Assembly: GCF_009733595.1 (NCBI RefSeq)
Contig: NZ_WOFH01000023.1
Location: 30,671-94,670, forward strand
Origin: Actinomadura litoris
GTDB taxonomy: Bacteria; Actinomycetota; Actinomycetes; Streptosporangiales; Streptosporangiaceae
DNA: 64,000 bases
Direction of reading: 5' to 3'
A model generated the notes under the pieces. It was not told where the DNA came from. It saw only the letters and a program-made list of their open reading frames with translations, and searched no databases. The position numbers were made by a program, and so were the translations under genes. Of this stretch, positions 48,094 to 58,045 are shown one piece after another. Each line of letters starts with the position of its first letter. The stretch's first letter is position 1.

Positions 48094-49115
48094 AGGTTGA
48101 ACTGCGCCATCTGCGCGTGCTCAGCCGAATCGCCGAGGCGGGCAGTATCACGCGCGCCGCCGCCGACCTGGGCGTCTCCCAGCCGACGCTCAGCGCCCAG
48201 CTCCGCCGTATCGAGCAGGCGTTCGGCGGACCGCTGTTCGACCGGAGCCCGGACGGCATCACGCCCACCGCGCTCGGCCGCCACGTCCTCGCCCGCGCCC
48301 GGGGCGTGCTCTCGGACGTCGACGACCTGCTCGCCACCGCCCGCAAGAACGGCGAGCGCTCCGTCATCCGGCTCGGGACGCACCCGAGCATCCTGCTGGG
48401 GGAGTGGTTACGGCGCCTGGAGGGCGGTCCGCTGCGCCGGACGGTCAGCACCAGCCTCGACTACTCCGGCGGCGTCCTCAACCAGCTCCTCGCCAACGAC
48501 CAGGTCGACGTCGTGTTCATGGGACGGGTCGCCGACCACCACGCCCCGCCCTGCCCGCCCGGCACGGGCGAGCGCGTGGTCTGCGTCGAACCCTGCGGTG
48601 TCGCGCTCCCCTCCGGGCACCGGCTCGCCTCCCGCGGCCGCGTCGAACTCGCCGACCTCGCGGACGAGATCTGGATCCCGCCGCAGGGCGGCGACGACGG
48701 CGGCACCGCGATGCTCCGCTCGGCGTGCGAGGCCGCCGGGTTCACCCCCCGCTTCCGCTATCACGACGTCGACCTCAGCGGCATGGCGGGCTTCGTCGCC
48801 GCCGGGTTCGCGATCGCGCTCGTCGCGCCCACCTGGCGCCCGTCCGAGGGCGTCACGGTCGTCGCGCTCGCCGGCCGCGCCACCGACGCGCACCGCGTCC
48901 TGCGCTGGCGCAACTCGGGGATGACCGTCGAGGAGATCGACATCCTGCACCGCAGCTTCACCGCGCTGTACGAGCCGCTGGTGCGCCGCCACACCGCCGA
49001 ACTCCGCTGGCTCGCCGACAACCCCGACGCCCGTCCCCGGCTGGCCCGGGCGCCGTTGGAAAATTCTTCCGCGGGGGATGTCGAGGACGATCCGGCGGCT
49101 CCGATCACCAGGTGA
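48090..49115 (+). CDS. LysR-family transcriptional regulator
   Basis: 341 aa. N-terminal LysR helix-turn-helix (LRHLRVLSRIAEAGSITRAAADLGVSQPTLSAQLRRIEQAFGG in pieces, residues 3-45) and a C-terminal periplasmic-binding-like effector domain (VIRLGTHPSILLGEWL, LLANDQVDVVFMGRV, GFVAAGFAIALVAP). It diverges from the M4-M28 protease gene (207 bases between), the usual arrangement for a LysR regulator and its target, so it may control protease production (inference). ATG 48090 lies inside a hairpin. Confidence 0.9.
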   Translation: MQVELRHLRVLSRIAEAGSITRAAADLGVSQPTLSAQLRRIEQAFGGPLFDRSPDGITPTALGRHVLARARGVLSDVDDLLATARKNGERSVIRLGTHPSILLGEWLRRLEGGPLRRTVSTSLDYSGGVLNQLLANDQVDVVFMGRVADHHAPPCPPGTGERVVCVEPCGVALPSGHRLASRGRVELADLADEIWIPPQGGDDGGTAMLRSACEAAGFTPRFRYHDVDLSGMAGFVAAGFAIALVAPTWRPSEGVTVVALAGRATDAHRVLRWRNSGMTVEEIDILHRSFTALYEPLVRRHTAELRWLADNPDARPRLARAPLENSSAGDVEDDPAAPITR

Positions 49116-49153
49116 GAGGCGCCGCAGGGCGCCGGTGATCGAAGGAGCGGACG

Positions 49154-49774
49154 ATGGGGCAGACGACGGGGCGGACGACGGGCAAGGTCACGTGCGACAT
49201 GGCGGTCTCCCTCGACGGGTACACCGCGGGGCCGAACCAGAGCCTCGACAAGCCGTTCGGCGAGGGCGAGGACGGCCGGCTGACCCGCTGGATGATCGAG
49301 GAGGCCGAGGCCAACGCCGAGGTCATCGAGGGCATCACGGACGCGGGCGCCTTCATCATGGGCCGCAACATGTTCAGCCCGGGACGCGGCGACTGGGACC
49401 TGGACTGGACCGGCTGGTGGGGCGACGAGCCGCCCTACCACGCGCCGGTGTTCGTCCTCACCCACCACCCGCGCGAGACGGTGACGATGCGGGGCGGCAC
49501 CACGTTCACGTTCGTCACCGAGGGGATCGAGGAGGCGCTGGTGCGGGCCCGCGCGGCGGCGGGCGGGCGGAACGTCGCGATCGCGGGCGGCGCGCACACG
49601 GTGAACCAGTATCTGGCCGCCGGGCTGATCGACGAGTTGCGGCTGCACGTCGCGCCGGTCGTCCTCGGGGCGGGGGAGCGGCTGCTGGAGGGCGTCGGCG
49701 ACCTCGCCCTCGAACCGGTGAGCGTGGCGGGCATCGGCTCCGTCGCGCACCTGACCTACCGCGTCACGCGGTAG
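49154..49774 (+). CDS. dihydrofolate reductase-like (RibD C-terminal) family protein
   Basis: 206 aa: KVTCDMAVSLDGYTAGPNQSLDKP, GAFIMGRNMFSPG, VFVLTHHPRETVTM, GGRNVAIAGGAHTVNQYLAAGLIDELRLHVAPVVLGAGERL. This is the RibD_C/DHFR-like fold that binds NADPH; members reduce unknown substrates. ATG 49154 after CGAAGGAGCGG. 38 bases after the LysR gene, so possibly co-transcribed; 3' end overlaps the convergent GNAT gene by 11 bases. Confidence 0.88.
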   Translation: MGQTTGRTTGKVTCDMAVSLDGYTAGPNQSLDKPFGEGEDGRLTRWMIEEAEANAEVIEGITDAGAFIMGRNMFSPGRGDWDLDWTGWWGDEPPYHAPVFVLTHHPRETVTMRGGTTFTFVTEGIEEALVRARAAAGGRNVAIAGGAHTVNQYLAAGLIDELRLHVAPVVLGAGERLLEGVGDLALEPVSVAGIGSVAHLTYRVTR

Positions 49775-50318
49775 CGCGCCCGGGGCCCGGCCAGGCGCGG
49801 CGGTCCAGCGTGAAGACCTTGACCGCCTCGCCCCGGGCGGCGACGGCCTCGCCGTGCAGGCGCATGCCGAGCCGGGTCGCGACGCGGGCGGACGCGTCGT
49901 TCCCGATCCGCACCCGGGCCGCGAGCCGGGGGGCGCCGAGCCGCCCGAACGCGTCGTCGCGGGTGGCTCGCGCCGCCTCGGTCGCGATGCCGCGGCCCTG
50001 GTACCGGGGATCGAGCCACCAGCCCACCTCGAAGGCGGAACCCTCGACGCCGGGAACGCGGGTGCCGGCGTAGTTCAGGGCGGCGATCCCGAGGAACTCC
50101 TCGCCGTCGGCGGCGAGGACGCCCCGCCATCCGAAACCGTGCGACCGCCAATGTTCCAGATAGGCGCGGTGCCTTTCATCGACGTATTCGGGCGTCCACC
50201 GGGTGCCGAGGCCGAGCGTCCGGTACACGCGGGGGTCGGAGGTGAGCCTCGCCACGTCCGCCCTGAACTCCTCCCGCCAGCGGACGAGGCGCAGCCGTTC
50301 CGTCGTCAGCACGTCCAT
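49764..50318 (-). CDS. GNAT-family N-acetyltransferase (RimJ/RimL type)
   Basis: 184 aa: TTERLRLVRWREE start typical of Acetyltransf_3, EVGWWLDPRYQGRGIATEA (acetyl-CoA binding Q/RxxGxG/A) and VRIGNDASARVATRLGMRLHGE. It transfers acetyl groups to an amine, possibly a protein N-terminus or an antibiotic. ATG 50318. Tail-to-tail overlap with the DHFR-like gene; divergent from the protease-nuclease gene. Confidence 0.87.
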   Translation of the reverse strand: MDVLTTERLRLVRWREEFRADVARLTSDPRVYRTLGLGTRWTPEYVDERHRAYLEHWRSHGFGWRGVLAADGEEFLGIAALNYAGTRVPGVEGSAFEVGWWLDPRYQGRGIATEAARATRDDAFGRLGAPRLAARVRIGNDASARVATRLGMRLHGEAVAARGEAVKVFTLDRRAWPGPGRATA

Positions 50319-50492
50319 ACGGCCGATCCTAGGTCCTTGAGGGCGCCGGTGACATGCCAACTCCATTCGTCCCGGAAGTAAAATCCGCTCCTCGTTTCAA
50401 ATGGCCTTCGTCAAGGGCCGGGGACGGTTCTCCGGGTGGGGTACGGCCCTTTTCAAAGGGGATCCGGTGGCCTGACAGCGTGACCGGGACGA

Positions 50493-52535
50493 ATGATGAA
50501 GTTCTACGAGAGCGGGCGGGAGCAGCAGCGGGACGCGGCGGCGCGGCGGGTGAGCGAGCGGGCGCCCGCGCGGCGCGGGCACGAGGCGGCGCTGGCGTCG
50601 CCGGGCGGGATCGCCTCCGCCGACAGCCCCGAGCGGATCGCGAAGCGGGTGGGACGGCTCGGCCGGTTCTACCGCGAGGGCGACGCGCCCGACCCCGCCG
50701 CGCACCTGGAAAAGATCATCAACACGGTCGACTACCTGGGCGTCCGGTACCTGGACGCCGGGGTGGCCGCCGCCCGCGCCGTCGCGCGGGTCGACATCCG
50801 GGACGAACGCGGTACGCCCGCCGGCTACGGCACCGGCTCGCTGGTGTCGCCGGCGCTGCTGCTGACCAACCACCACGTCCTCCCGGACGCCGGGACGGCC
50901 CGCACCAGCGTCGCCGAGTTCGACTACCAGGACGGGATCGACGGGCGCCCGCTGCCGTCGGTGGTCCACCGGCTGGACCCGGACCGGTTCTTCCTCGCCG
51001 ACCCCGAACTCGACTTCGCGCTCGTCGCCGTCCGCGCCTCGCCCGCCGAGCTGGCGGTGTTCGGGCACAACCCGCTGATCGAGGCCGAGGGCAAGGCGAT
51101 CATCGGGGAGTTCGTCACGATCGTCCAGCACCCGCGCGGCGGCCGGAAGCAGGTGGCGCTGCGCGAGAACCGGATCGTCGATGTCGCCGACCGGTTCCTG
51201 CACTACGCCACCGACACCGAGCCGGGATCCTCCGGCTCGCCGGTGTTCAACGACCAGTGGGAGGTCGTCGCACTGCACCACGCGGGCGTGCCCGCGCCCG
51301 AGCAGGACGAGCTCGGCGGGTTCGTCAACGAGGGCGTCCGCGTCAGCCGCGTCTGCCACGCGCTGCGCGAGGCGGAACTTCCCGAGGAGCAGCGCGCGCT
51401 CGTCGACCAGCTCTTCGCCGCCGCGCCGGACGCGCCCCCGGCGCTCCTCGCACCCGCCGCCGCCGCGCCCGCGCCGGTGCTGCTCGCGGCCTCGGCAGCC
51501 TCCTCGGCCTCGGCGTCCGCGGCCCCGGCCCAGGCCCCGGCTCCCGTTAGGGCGGCGCCGGAGGTGTCGTTCGCGGCGGTCCCGGCGTCGGTGCTGGACC
51601 GGGCGGTCACGGTCTCGGTGCCGCTGGAGGTCACAGTCCGGCTCGCGGACGGGCACGCCCCGGACGGCGGGCCGCCGGGCGGGGGTCCCCCGGAGTCGCG
51701 GGAGGCCACCGCGATCGACCCCGACTACGCGAGCCGCGGCGGGTACGACCCCGCGTTCCTCGCGCGGCCGCTCCCGCTGCCGGCCCTGCCGCCCGAACTG
51801 GCGGCCGACGCGTCCGCCGAGCTGCGCTACCACCACTTCAGCGTCGTCATGCACCGGCGCCGCAGGCTCGCGCTGTTCACCGCCTGCAACATCGACGGCA
51901 AGCAGGCGCAGCGGCCGAAGCGGCGGGACGACCGGTGGATCCTCGACCCGCGGCTGCCGGTGGACGAGCAGACCGGCGAGCGGGTCTACGCCGACAACGA
52001 CCTCGACCGGGGGCACCTCGTGCGCCGGCTCGACCCCGCCTGGGGCGCCGGTGAGGCGGAGGTCAAGGCGGCCGTCGACGACACCTTCCACTTCACGAAC
52101 TCCACCCCGCAGCACCACGCCTTCAACGCCGGCGGGACGCTGTGGCTCGGGCTGGAGGACTACGTGCTCGACAACGCCGACAACCTCGACCTCGCCGTCA
52201 GCGTGTTCGCCGGGCCGGTCCTCGCCGCCGACGACGACGCCTACCGGGGCGTCCGGCTCCCGCGCCAGTTCTGGAAGATCGTCGCGATGGTCGGGGAGTC
52301 GGGCGCGCTGTCGGTGACCGGCTACCTGCTCAGCCAGGCCGCCCTCATCGCCGACCTGCCCACCGAGGAGGCGTTCTCCTACGGCGCCTACCGGACGTTC
52401 CAGCTCCCCGTCCGCCGTATCGCCGAGCTCACCGGGCTCGGCCTCGACCCGTTCGTCAAGGCCGACCCGCTCGAACGGACGGAGGCCACAGCGGTGCCCC
52501 GCGAGATCGTGCGGCCGGACGATCTGGTCCTGTGA
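50493..52535 (+). CDS. trypsin-like protease fused to a DNA/RNA non-specific endonuclease
   Basis: 680 aa, no signal peptide or membrane segment. N-terminal chymotrypsin-fold (Trypsin_2) protease at about 85-280: LLLTNHHVLPDAG with His128, PELDFALVAV with Asp near 174, PGSSGSPVF with Ser250. A 100-residue Ala/Pro/Ser-rich linker follows. The C-terminal DNA/RNA non-specific endonuclease (NUC/EndoG type) at about 440-660 has D505-R-G-H508 and Asn536 (FTNSTPQ), plus a YHHFSVVMHRRRRLALFTACNIDG lead. Both active sites look intact. A cytoplasmic protease-nuclease suggests a conflict or self-killing effector unleashed by cleavage (inference). ATG 50493 or 50496. Confidence 0.88.
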   Translation: MMKFYESGREQQRDAAARRVSERAPARRGHEAALASPGGIASADSPERIAKRVGRLGRFYREGDAPDPAAHLEKIINTVDYLGVRYLDAGVAAARAVARVDIRDERGTPAGYGTGSLVSPALLLTNHHVLPDAGTARTSVAEFDYQDGIDGRPLPSVVHRLDPDRFFLADPELDFALVAVRASPAELAVFGHNPLIEAEGKAIIGEFVTIVQHPRGGRKQVALRENRIVDVADRFLHYATDTEPGSSGSPVFNDQWEVVALHHAGVPAPEQDELGGFVNEGVRVSRVCHALREAELPEEQRALVDQLFAAAPDAPPALLAPAAAAPAPVLLAASAASSASASAAPAQAPAPVRAAPEVSFAAVPASVLDRAVTVSVPLEVTVRLADGHAPDGGPPGGGPPESREATAIDPDYASRGGYDPAFLARPLPLPALPPELAADASAELRYHHFSVVMHRRRRLALFTACNIDGKQAQRPKRRDDRWILDPRLPVDEQTGERVYADNDLDRGHLVRRLDPAWGAGEAEVKAAVDDTFHFTNSTPQHHAFNAGGTLWLGLEDYVLDNADNLDLAVSVFAGPVLAADDDAYRGVRLPRQFWKIVAMVGESGALSVTGYLLSQAALIADLPTEEAFSYGAYRTFQLPVRRIAELTGLGLDPFVKADPLERTEATAVPREIVRPDDLVL

Positions 52536-52643
52536 AGGGCGCGTGGTATTGACCCGGCCTCGCGTCCAAGCGTCGGCCAAGAATGCGTCACCCCGGGTTT
52601 GCTGCCCCGCCGGGGAGTGAACATAGCCCGGGAAATGCCTGCG

Positions 52644-52667
52644 CGGAAACCGGCACGGAAACCGGCG
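52644..52667 (+). promoter_or_regulatory. 12-bp direct repeat upstream of the Amt-type gene
   Basis: Tandem CGGAAACCGGC(A/G) (52644-52655 and 52656-52667) in the 180-base gap before 52716. It could bind a nitrogen regulator, but it does not match the GlnR consensus as I know it. Confidence 0.35.
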
Positions 52668-52715
52668 GGGTGCGGGGGAGACGGCCGGAAGGTCTGAAAT
52701 GTATTCGGGGCTGCG

Positions 52716-53927
<1,212 letters not shown>

Positions 53928-53941
53928 CCGGGCGGACCCCG

Positions 53942-55822
53942 GTGCGCGAACCGAGCGAGGACGGGACGGCGGCGCCGCGCCGCGGTGTCGTCCCCTCGCG
54001 CGGCCTGCTGGGGGCGCGGCGCGGGCCGCGCCTTCCGCTGCGGCACGGCGAGGGCGACAGGAGCCGCCTGACCAGCCTCCAGGGGCTGGTCGCGCTCTCG
54101 CTGGACGCGCTGAGCTCGGTCGCCTACGGTCCCGAGGCGATCGCGCTGGTCCTGGTCACCGCCGGGGTGTCCCGGGTGCGGCTCACGCTGCCGGTCACGC
54201 TCGCGATCGCCGGGCTGCTCGCCGTGCTGGTGGTGTCCTACCGGCAGGTCATCGCCGTCCACCCGGACGGCGGCGGGTCCTACGCGGTCGCGCGCGACGA
54301 CATCGGGCCCCGCGCGAGCACGCTGGCCGCCGCCGCGCTCGTCGTCGACTACGTCCTCACCGTGGCGGTCAGCCTCGCGGCGGGCGCCGCGACCCTCGCC
54401 TCCGCCTTCCCCTCGCTGCTGCCGTACCTGCTGGAGACGTCGCTGGTCGTGCTGGCCGTGCTGACCGCCGTGAACCTGTACGGGATCGCCGACAGCGCCC
54501 GCGTGCTCATGCTGCCGACGCTGCTGTTCGTGGCGACGGTCCTCGGCATCGTCGTCGCCGGGCTGGCGCGGTCGCATCCCGCCGCCGCCGTCGGGACGGT
54601 GGTGGCCCCGCACGCCCACGAGGCCCTCGGCGTGATGCTCATCCTCAAGGCGTTCTCCGCCGGGTGCGCCGCGCTGACCGGGGTGGAGGCCATCGCCAAC
54701 GGCGTGCCCATGTTCCGCAGGCCCCGCGTCGCGCGGGCCCAGCGGACCGAGTTGATGCTGGGCGCGCTGCTCGCCGTCATGCTGATCGGGCTGGCGCTGC
54801 TCATCCGGCGCGACGCCGTCGTGCCGAAGGAGGGCGTGACGATCCTCGCCCAGCTGACGGCGGGCGCCTACGGCACGGGATGGCCGTTCAAGGCCGCGAG
54901 CATCGTGGTCGCCTTCGCGCTGGCGCTCGCCGCGAACACCAGCTTCGGCGGGCTGCCCGTGCTGCTCAGCCTGCTCGCCAAGGACCACCGGCTGCCGCAC
55001 CTGTTCGCGCTGCGCGGGGAGCGCCCCGTCCACCGGTACGGCGTGCTCGCGGTCGCGGCCGCCGCCGCGCTGCTGCTGGTCGCGGTGGACGCGCGCACGC
55101 ACCGCCTGCTCCCGCTGTTCGCCGTCGGCGTCTTCACCGGGTTCACGATCAGCCAGGCCGGGCTCGTCCTGCACTGGGCGCGGGAGCGGCCGCCGGGCTG
55201 GGTCGGTACCGCGCTGCTCAACGGCACCGGGGCGGCGCTCACCGCGCTCGCGACGCTGGTGCTCCTGATCACCAAGTTCGACGAGGGCGCCTGGGTGGTC
55301 GTCGTCGTGGTCCCGCTGCTGATCCTGCTGTTCACACGCGTCCGGCGCTACTACGACCGGGTCGCGCGGGAACTGCGGCTCGGCACCGTCCCCGCCGAGC
55401 GTCCCCGGCCCGACCGCGCACCGCGCCTGCTGATCGTGCCGATGGAGGACGTCGGGGCCATGGTCGGCCGGGCGCTGGGCATCGCGCTGAGCCTGGACGG
55501 GGAGGTCGTCGCCGTGACCGTCGCGGGGGACGACGGCCGCGCCCGCGACCTCAGGGAGCGGTGGGACCGCTGGGACCCGGGCGTGCGGCTGGAGGTCCTC
55601 GACAGCCCCCGGGACGCGCGGATCGGCCCGATCGTCGAGTACACCAGGCGCTCCCTGGCCGGGGGCGGCCGGTCGGTCATCGTGCTGATCCCCATGGTCG
55701 AGTCGAGCCGCCCGCGCTACCGCTTCCTCTACGACCAGTGGGGCCTGCTCCTGGCGGAGGCGCTGCGCGAGCACGCCCCCGACGCGCTGGTGTGCGTCCT
55801 GCCGTACCGGATCAGGGCCTGA
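53942..55822 (+). CDS. KimA-like APC permease with C-terminal USP-like domain
   Basis: 626 aa. About 12 membrane helices of the amino acid-polyamine-organocation fold. The SLDALSSVAYGPEAIALVLV start and SGGTYAV-like DGGGSYAVARDDIG block are typical of the KimA (YdaO) potassium/proton symporter group. A cytoplasmic C-terminal 150 residues (LLIVPMEDVGAMVGRALGIALSL, VIVLIPMVESSRPRYRFLYDQWG) resemble a universal-stress-like domain. Could alternatively be an amino acid permease. GTG at 53942, 14 bases after the Amt gene, so co-transcribed. A stem (55872-55896) follows. Confidence 0.78.
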   Translation: MREPSEDGTAAPRRGVVPSRGLLGARRGPRLPLRHGEGDRSRLTSLQGLVALSLDALSSVAYGPEAIALVLVTAGVSRVRLTLPVTLAIAGLLAVLVVSYRQVIAVHPDGGGSYAVARDDIGPRASTLAAAALVVDYVLTVAVSLAAGAATLASAFPSLLPYLLETSLVVLAVLTAVNLYGIADSARVLMLPTLLFVATVLGIVVAGLARSHPAAAVGTVVAPHAHEALGVMLILKAFSAGCAALTGVEAIANGVPMFRRPRVARAQRTELMLGALLAVMLIGLALLIRRDAVVPKEGVTILAQLTAGAYGTGWPFKAASIVVAFALALAANTSFGGLPVLLSLLAKDHRLPHLFALRGERPVHRYGVLAVAAAAALLLVAVDARTHRLLPLFAVGVFTGFTISQAGLVLHWARERPPGWVGTALLNGTGAALTALATLVLLITKFDEGAWVVVVVVPLLILLFTRVRRYYDRVARELRLGTVPAERPRPDRAPRLLIVPMEDVGAMVGRALGIALSLDGEVVAVTVAGDDGRARDLRERWDRWDPGVRLEVLDSPRDARIGPIVEYTRRSLAGGGRSVIVLIPMVESSRPRYRFLYDQWGLLLAEALREHAPDALVCVLPYRIRA

Positions 55823-55871
55823 CGCCTTGCCCGCGCCACGACACGCCGCCAGGCAAACGACGTTTTCCCGG

Positions 55872-55896
55872 TGCCCGGTGAACTGTTGACCGGGCA
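55872..55896 (+). terminator. hairpin after the KimA-like gene
   Basis: TGCCCGGT (55872-55879) pairs with ACCGGGCA (55889-55896), 9-base loop; 50 bases after the stop. No T-run follows, as is usual in this GC range. Confidence 0.5.
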
Positions 55897-55910
55897 TCGC
55901 CTTAGTGACG

Positions 55911-55928
55911 CGGATTCCAGGGAATCCG
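55911..55928 (+). promoter_or_regulatory. palindromic operator upstream of the urea/urease operon
   Basis: Perfect inverted repeat CGGATTCC-AG-GGAATCCG, 73 bases before the urea transporter start. Probable operator for the whole urea transporter-urease-fluoride channel operon. Confidence 0.5.
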
Positions 55929-56000
55929 AGATCACAGCCGGACCGCCGTTCATGTTGACCGTTCGCGCCGGAATGGGCTTTCGACCGAGGAGGGTGGGCC

Positions 56001-56975
56001 GTGTCGTCATCGGTGGCTGACGCACCCGACCCGCGGAGTCCCGCGGCCCATGACCGCCCGCAGGACGCCGTCACGGCGATTCTCCGAGGCATCGCCCAGG
56101 TCGATTTCCAGCCCAATCACTGGACCGGCCTCATTTTCCTGGCCGCGCTTTTCGTCGGCGGCTGGCGGTTCGGCGTCTTCGGGCTTGTCGGCACCGTCAC
56201 CGCGACCGCGACCGCGTACCTGCTCGGCGCCGCGCGGGACCGCGTGGCGGCCGGGCTCGAAGGGTTCTGCGGGACGCTCGTCGGCGTGGCCCTGGTGCTC
56301 TACCTGGGCGTGCACTGGATGACGGTGGCGCTGGTCATCGGCTCCGCGGTCGCGGTGAGCGTGCTCACCGCCGCGATGGTCACCGTCCTCGCGCCCTACC
56401 GGCTGCCCGCCTCCACCGCGCCGTTCTGCGTCGTCACGCTGGTGATGGTGCTGGGCGCGCCCTCCTTCGACCGTGTCTGGGCGCACCACCCGAACAGCGC
56501 GCCGCCCTCGGCGTCCGACCCGGGCACGGCGATGACCTGGCACGACTTCTGGCACGGCCTGTTCAGCGGGATCGGCCAGGTGTTCTTCCAGGACGAGTGG
56601 TACGTCGGGCTGATCTTCCTCGCCGGGTTGGCGGTGGCGAGCCGCCTCGTCGCCGCGACGGCGCTGGCGGGGAGCCTGGTCGGGCTGCTCACCGGCTGGT
56701 GGCTGGGCGCGCAGGCGGCCGACATCGGCGCCGGCCTGTACGGCTACAACGCCGTGCTGACCGGGATCGCGCTGACCGGCACCTACATCGCGCTGAGCCC
56801 GGTCGGCGCGCTCTACGCGGTGATCGGGGCGGCGACGTCGGCCGCGCTGACCGCCGGGCTCACCAATCTGTTCACCGTGGTCGGCGGCCACACCCTGACC
56901 TGGCCGTTCGTGCTGGTCATGTGGGTGTTCACGGCGGCCGTCCCGCACCTGTCCAGGCTTGCGCGCGCCGGTTGA
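56001..56975 (+). CDS. urea transporter (UT/Yut family)
   Basis: 324 aa with two homologous halves of about five helices each: VDFQPNHWTGLIFLAALFVGGW and VFFQDEWYVGLIFLAGLAVAS are the paired urea-transporter repeats (urea-stacking region), and GFCGTLVGVAL / YGYNAVLTGIAL the paired selectivity-filter loops. A channel-like urea permease. GTG 56001 with GAGGAGGGTGG upstream. 24 bases before ureA; first gene of the urease operon. Confidence 0.88.
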   Translation: MSSSVADAPDPRSPAAHDRPQDAVTAILRGIAQVDFQPNHWTGLIFLAALFVGGWRFGVFGLVGTVTATATAYLLGAARDRVAAGLEGFCGTLVGVALVLYLGVHWMTVALVIGSAVAVSVLTAAMVTVLAPYRLPASTAPFCVVTLVMVLGAPSFDRVWAHHPNSAPPSASDPGTAMTWHDFWHGLFSGIGQVFFQDEWYVGLIFLAGLAVASRLVAATALAGSLVGLLTGWWLGAQAADIGAGLYGYNAVLTGIALTGTYIALSPVGALYAVIGAATSAALTAGLTNLFTVVGGHTLTWPFVLVMWVFTAAVPHLSRLARAG

Positions 56976-56999
56976 GGGCCGGCCGCAGAGAGGATCCCG

Positions 57000-57311
57000 A
57001 TGAACCTGTCACCGCGAGAGATCGACAAGCTGCTCGTCTTCACCGTCTCGCGGCTCGCCGAACGGCGCCGCCAGCGCGGGCTGAAGCTCAACTACGGCGA
57101 GACCGTGGCGCTGATCAGCGACGCCATCGTGGAGGCCGCCCGCGACGGCAAGTCCGTCGCGGACTGCATGGAGCTGGGCAAGAAGGTCGTCGGACCGGAC
57201 GACGTGCTGCCCGGCGTGCGCGGGATGCTGAAGCTGATCCAGGTCGAGGCCACCTTCGACGACGGGACCAAGCTGGTGTCCTGCCACGATCCCGTCGGCG
57301 GCGGCAAATGA
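57000..57311 (+). CDS. ureA: urease subunit gamma
   Basis: 103 aa, normal length. MNLSPREIDKLLVFTVSRLAERRRQRG, LNYGETVALISDAIVEAARDGKSVADCM, VLPGVRGMLKLIQVEATFDDGTKLV are canonical UreA blocks. The smallest structural subunit of the nickel urease. The stop overlaps the CbiX-like gene start (ATGA). Its separation from ureB by that gene is unusual, since ureA-ureB-ureC are normally contiguous. Confidence 0.97.
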   Translation: MNLSPREIDKLLVFTVSRLAERRRQRGLKLNYGETVALISDAIVEAARDGKSVADCMELGKKVVGPDDVLPGVRGMLKLIQVEATFDDGTKLVSCHDPVGGGK

Positions 57312-58045
57312 CCGCACCGCTCGGCCGCGTGGTCCTGCGGGTGGGCGGGCACGAGTCCCCGGGCACCCCCGGCCCGGGGCGGGCGCTCGCCCTCGCCCTC
57401 GCCGACTACCCGCACGCCGTCGCGGTGCCGATGACCCTCGGACGCGACCCGGGGCTGGCGCCCGCCGCCGCGCAGACGATCGCGTGGGCCGCGCGCGGCG
57501 GCGGCCCCGGAGACCTGCTGCTCGCCCGCCCGCTCGGCACGCTCACGCACCTGGTCGGCTGGCTCCGGGCGGCCGTCGCGCGGGCGCTGCTCGGCGGCGG
57601 CGCCGGACGGGCGGTGCTCCTCGTCGCGCCGGAGGGCGGCCCCGACGCCGACGCGGAACTGTGCAAGGCGGCGAGCCTGGTCGCGCGGCACCTCCCGCCG
57701 GGACGGGTGGAGGTCGCCTTCGACAGGGGCGTCGCCGACGGAGTGGACCGGTGCCACCGGCTGGGCGCCCGCGAGATCGTGCTCGTCCCCGCCTCGCTCG
57801 CGCCGCCCCCGCCCGCGCCGTGCGGGGGCGTCCGGGTCGCGGGGCCGCTGCTCGCCCCGGCCGCCGTCGAGGCGCTCGTCCGGCGGCGCGCGGGCGAGGC
57901 GGAGGAGCGGTGGCTCCGGGCCGCCGACGACGGGCTGGACCTCGCACCGGAACACCACCATCACCACGAGCACGAGCACGAGACCACAGGACCCCGTGAG
58001 TTCGCGGGGGCGAGCCTTAGGGGGGCGGTCGCGCATGGCACATGA
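57308..58045 (+). CDS. CbiX-like chelatase-family protein with His-rich tail, inside the urease operon
   Basis: 245 aa. Sequence resembles one or two CbiX/SirB-type chelatase half-domains (VVLRVGGHESPGTPGPGRALALAL; AELCKAASLVARHLPPGRVEVAF; CHRLGAREIVLVPASLAP). It ends in a His/Glu tail EHHHHHEHEHE (about 218-228), typical of nickel-binding proteins such as UreE. Coupled by overlap to both ureA (ATGA) and ureB (11 bases). No ureE exists in this operon, so a nickel-handling role replacing UreE is proposed (inference); sequence similarity to chelatases is moderate. The conserved substrate His pair of CbiX is only partly evident. Confidence 0.7.
   Translation: MTAPLGRVVLRVGGHESPGTPGPGRALALALADYPHAVAVPMTLGRDPGLAPAAAQTIAWAARGGGPGDLLLARPLGTLTHLVGWLRAAVARALLGGGAGRAVLLVAPEGGPDADAELCKAASLVARHLPPGRVEVAFDRGVADGVDRCHRLGAREIVLVPASLAPPPPAPCGGVRVAGPLLAPAAVEALVRRRAGEAEERWLRAADDGLDLAPEHHHHHEHEHETTGPREFAGASLRGAVAHGT

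Noticed and set aside
52536..52715. GlnR box upstream of the Amt-type gene
   Set aside because: The repeats present (CGGAAACCGGC twice) do not fit the GlnR consensus spacing as I know it; kept only as a direct repeat.
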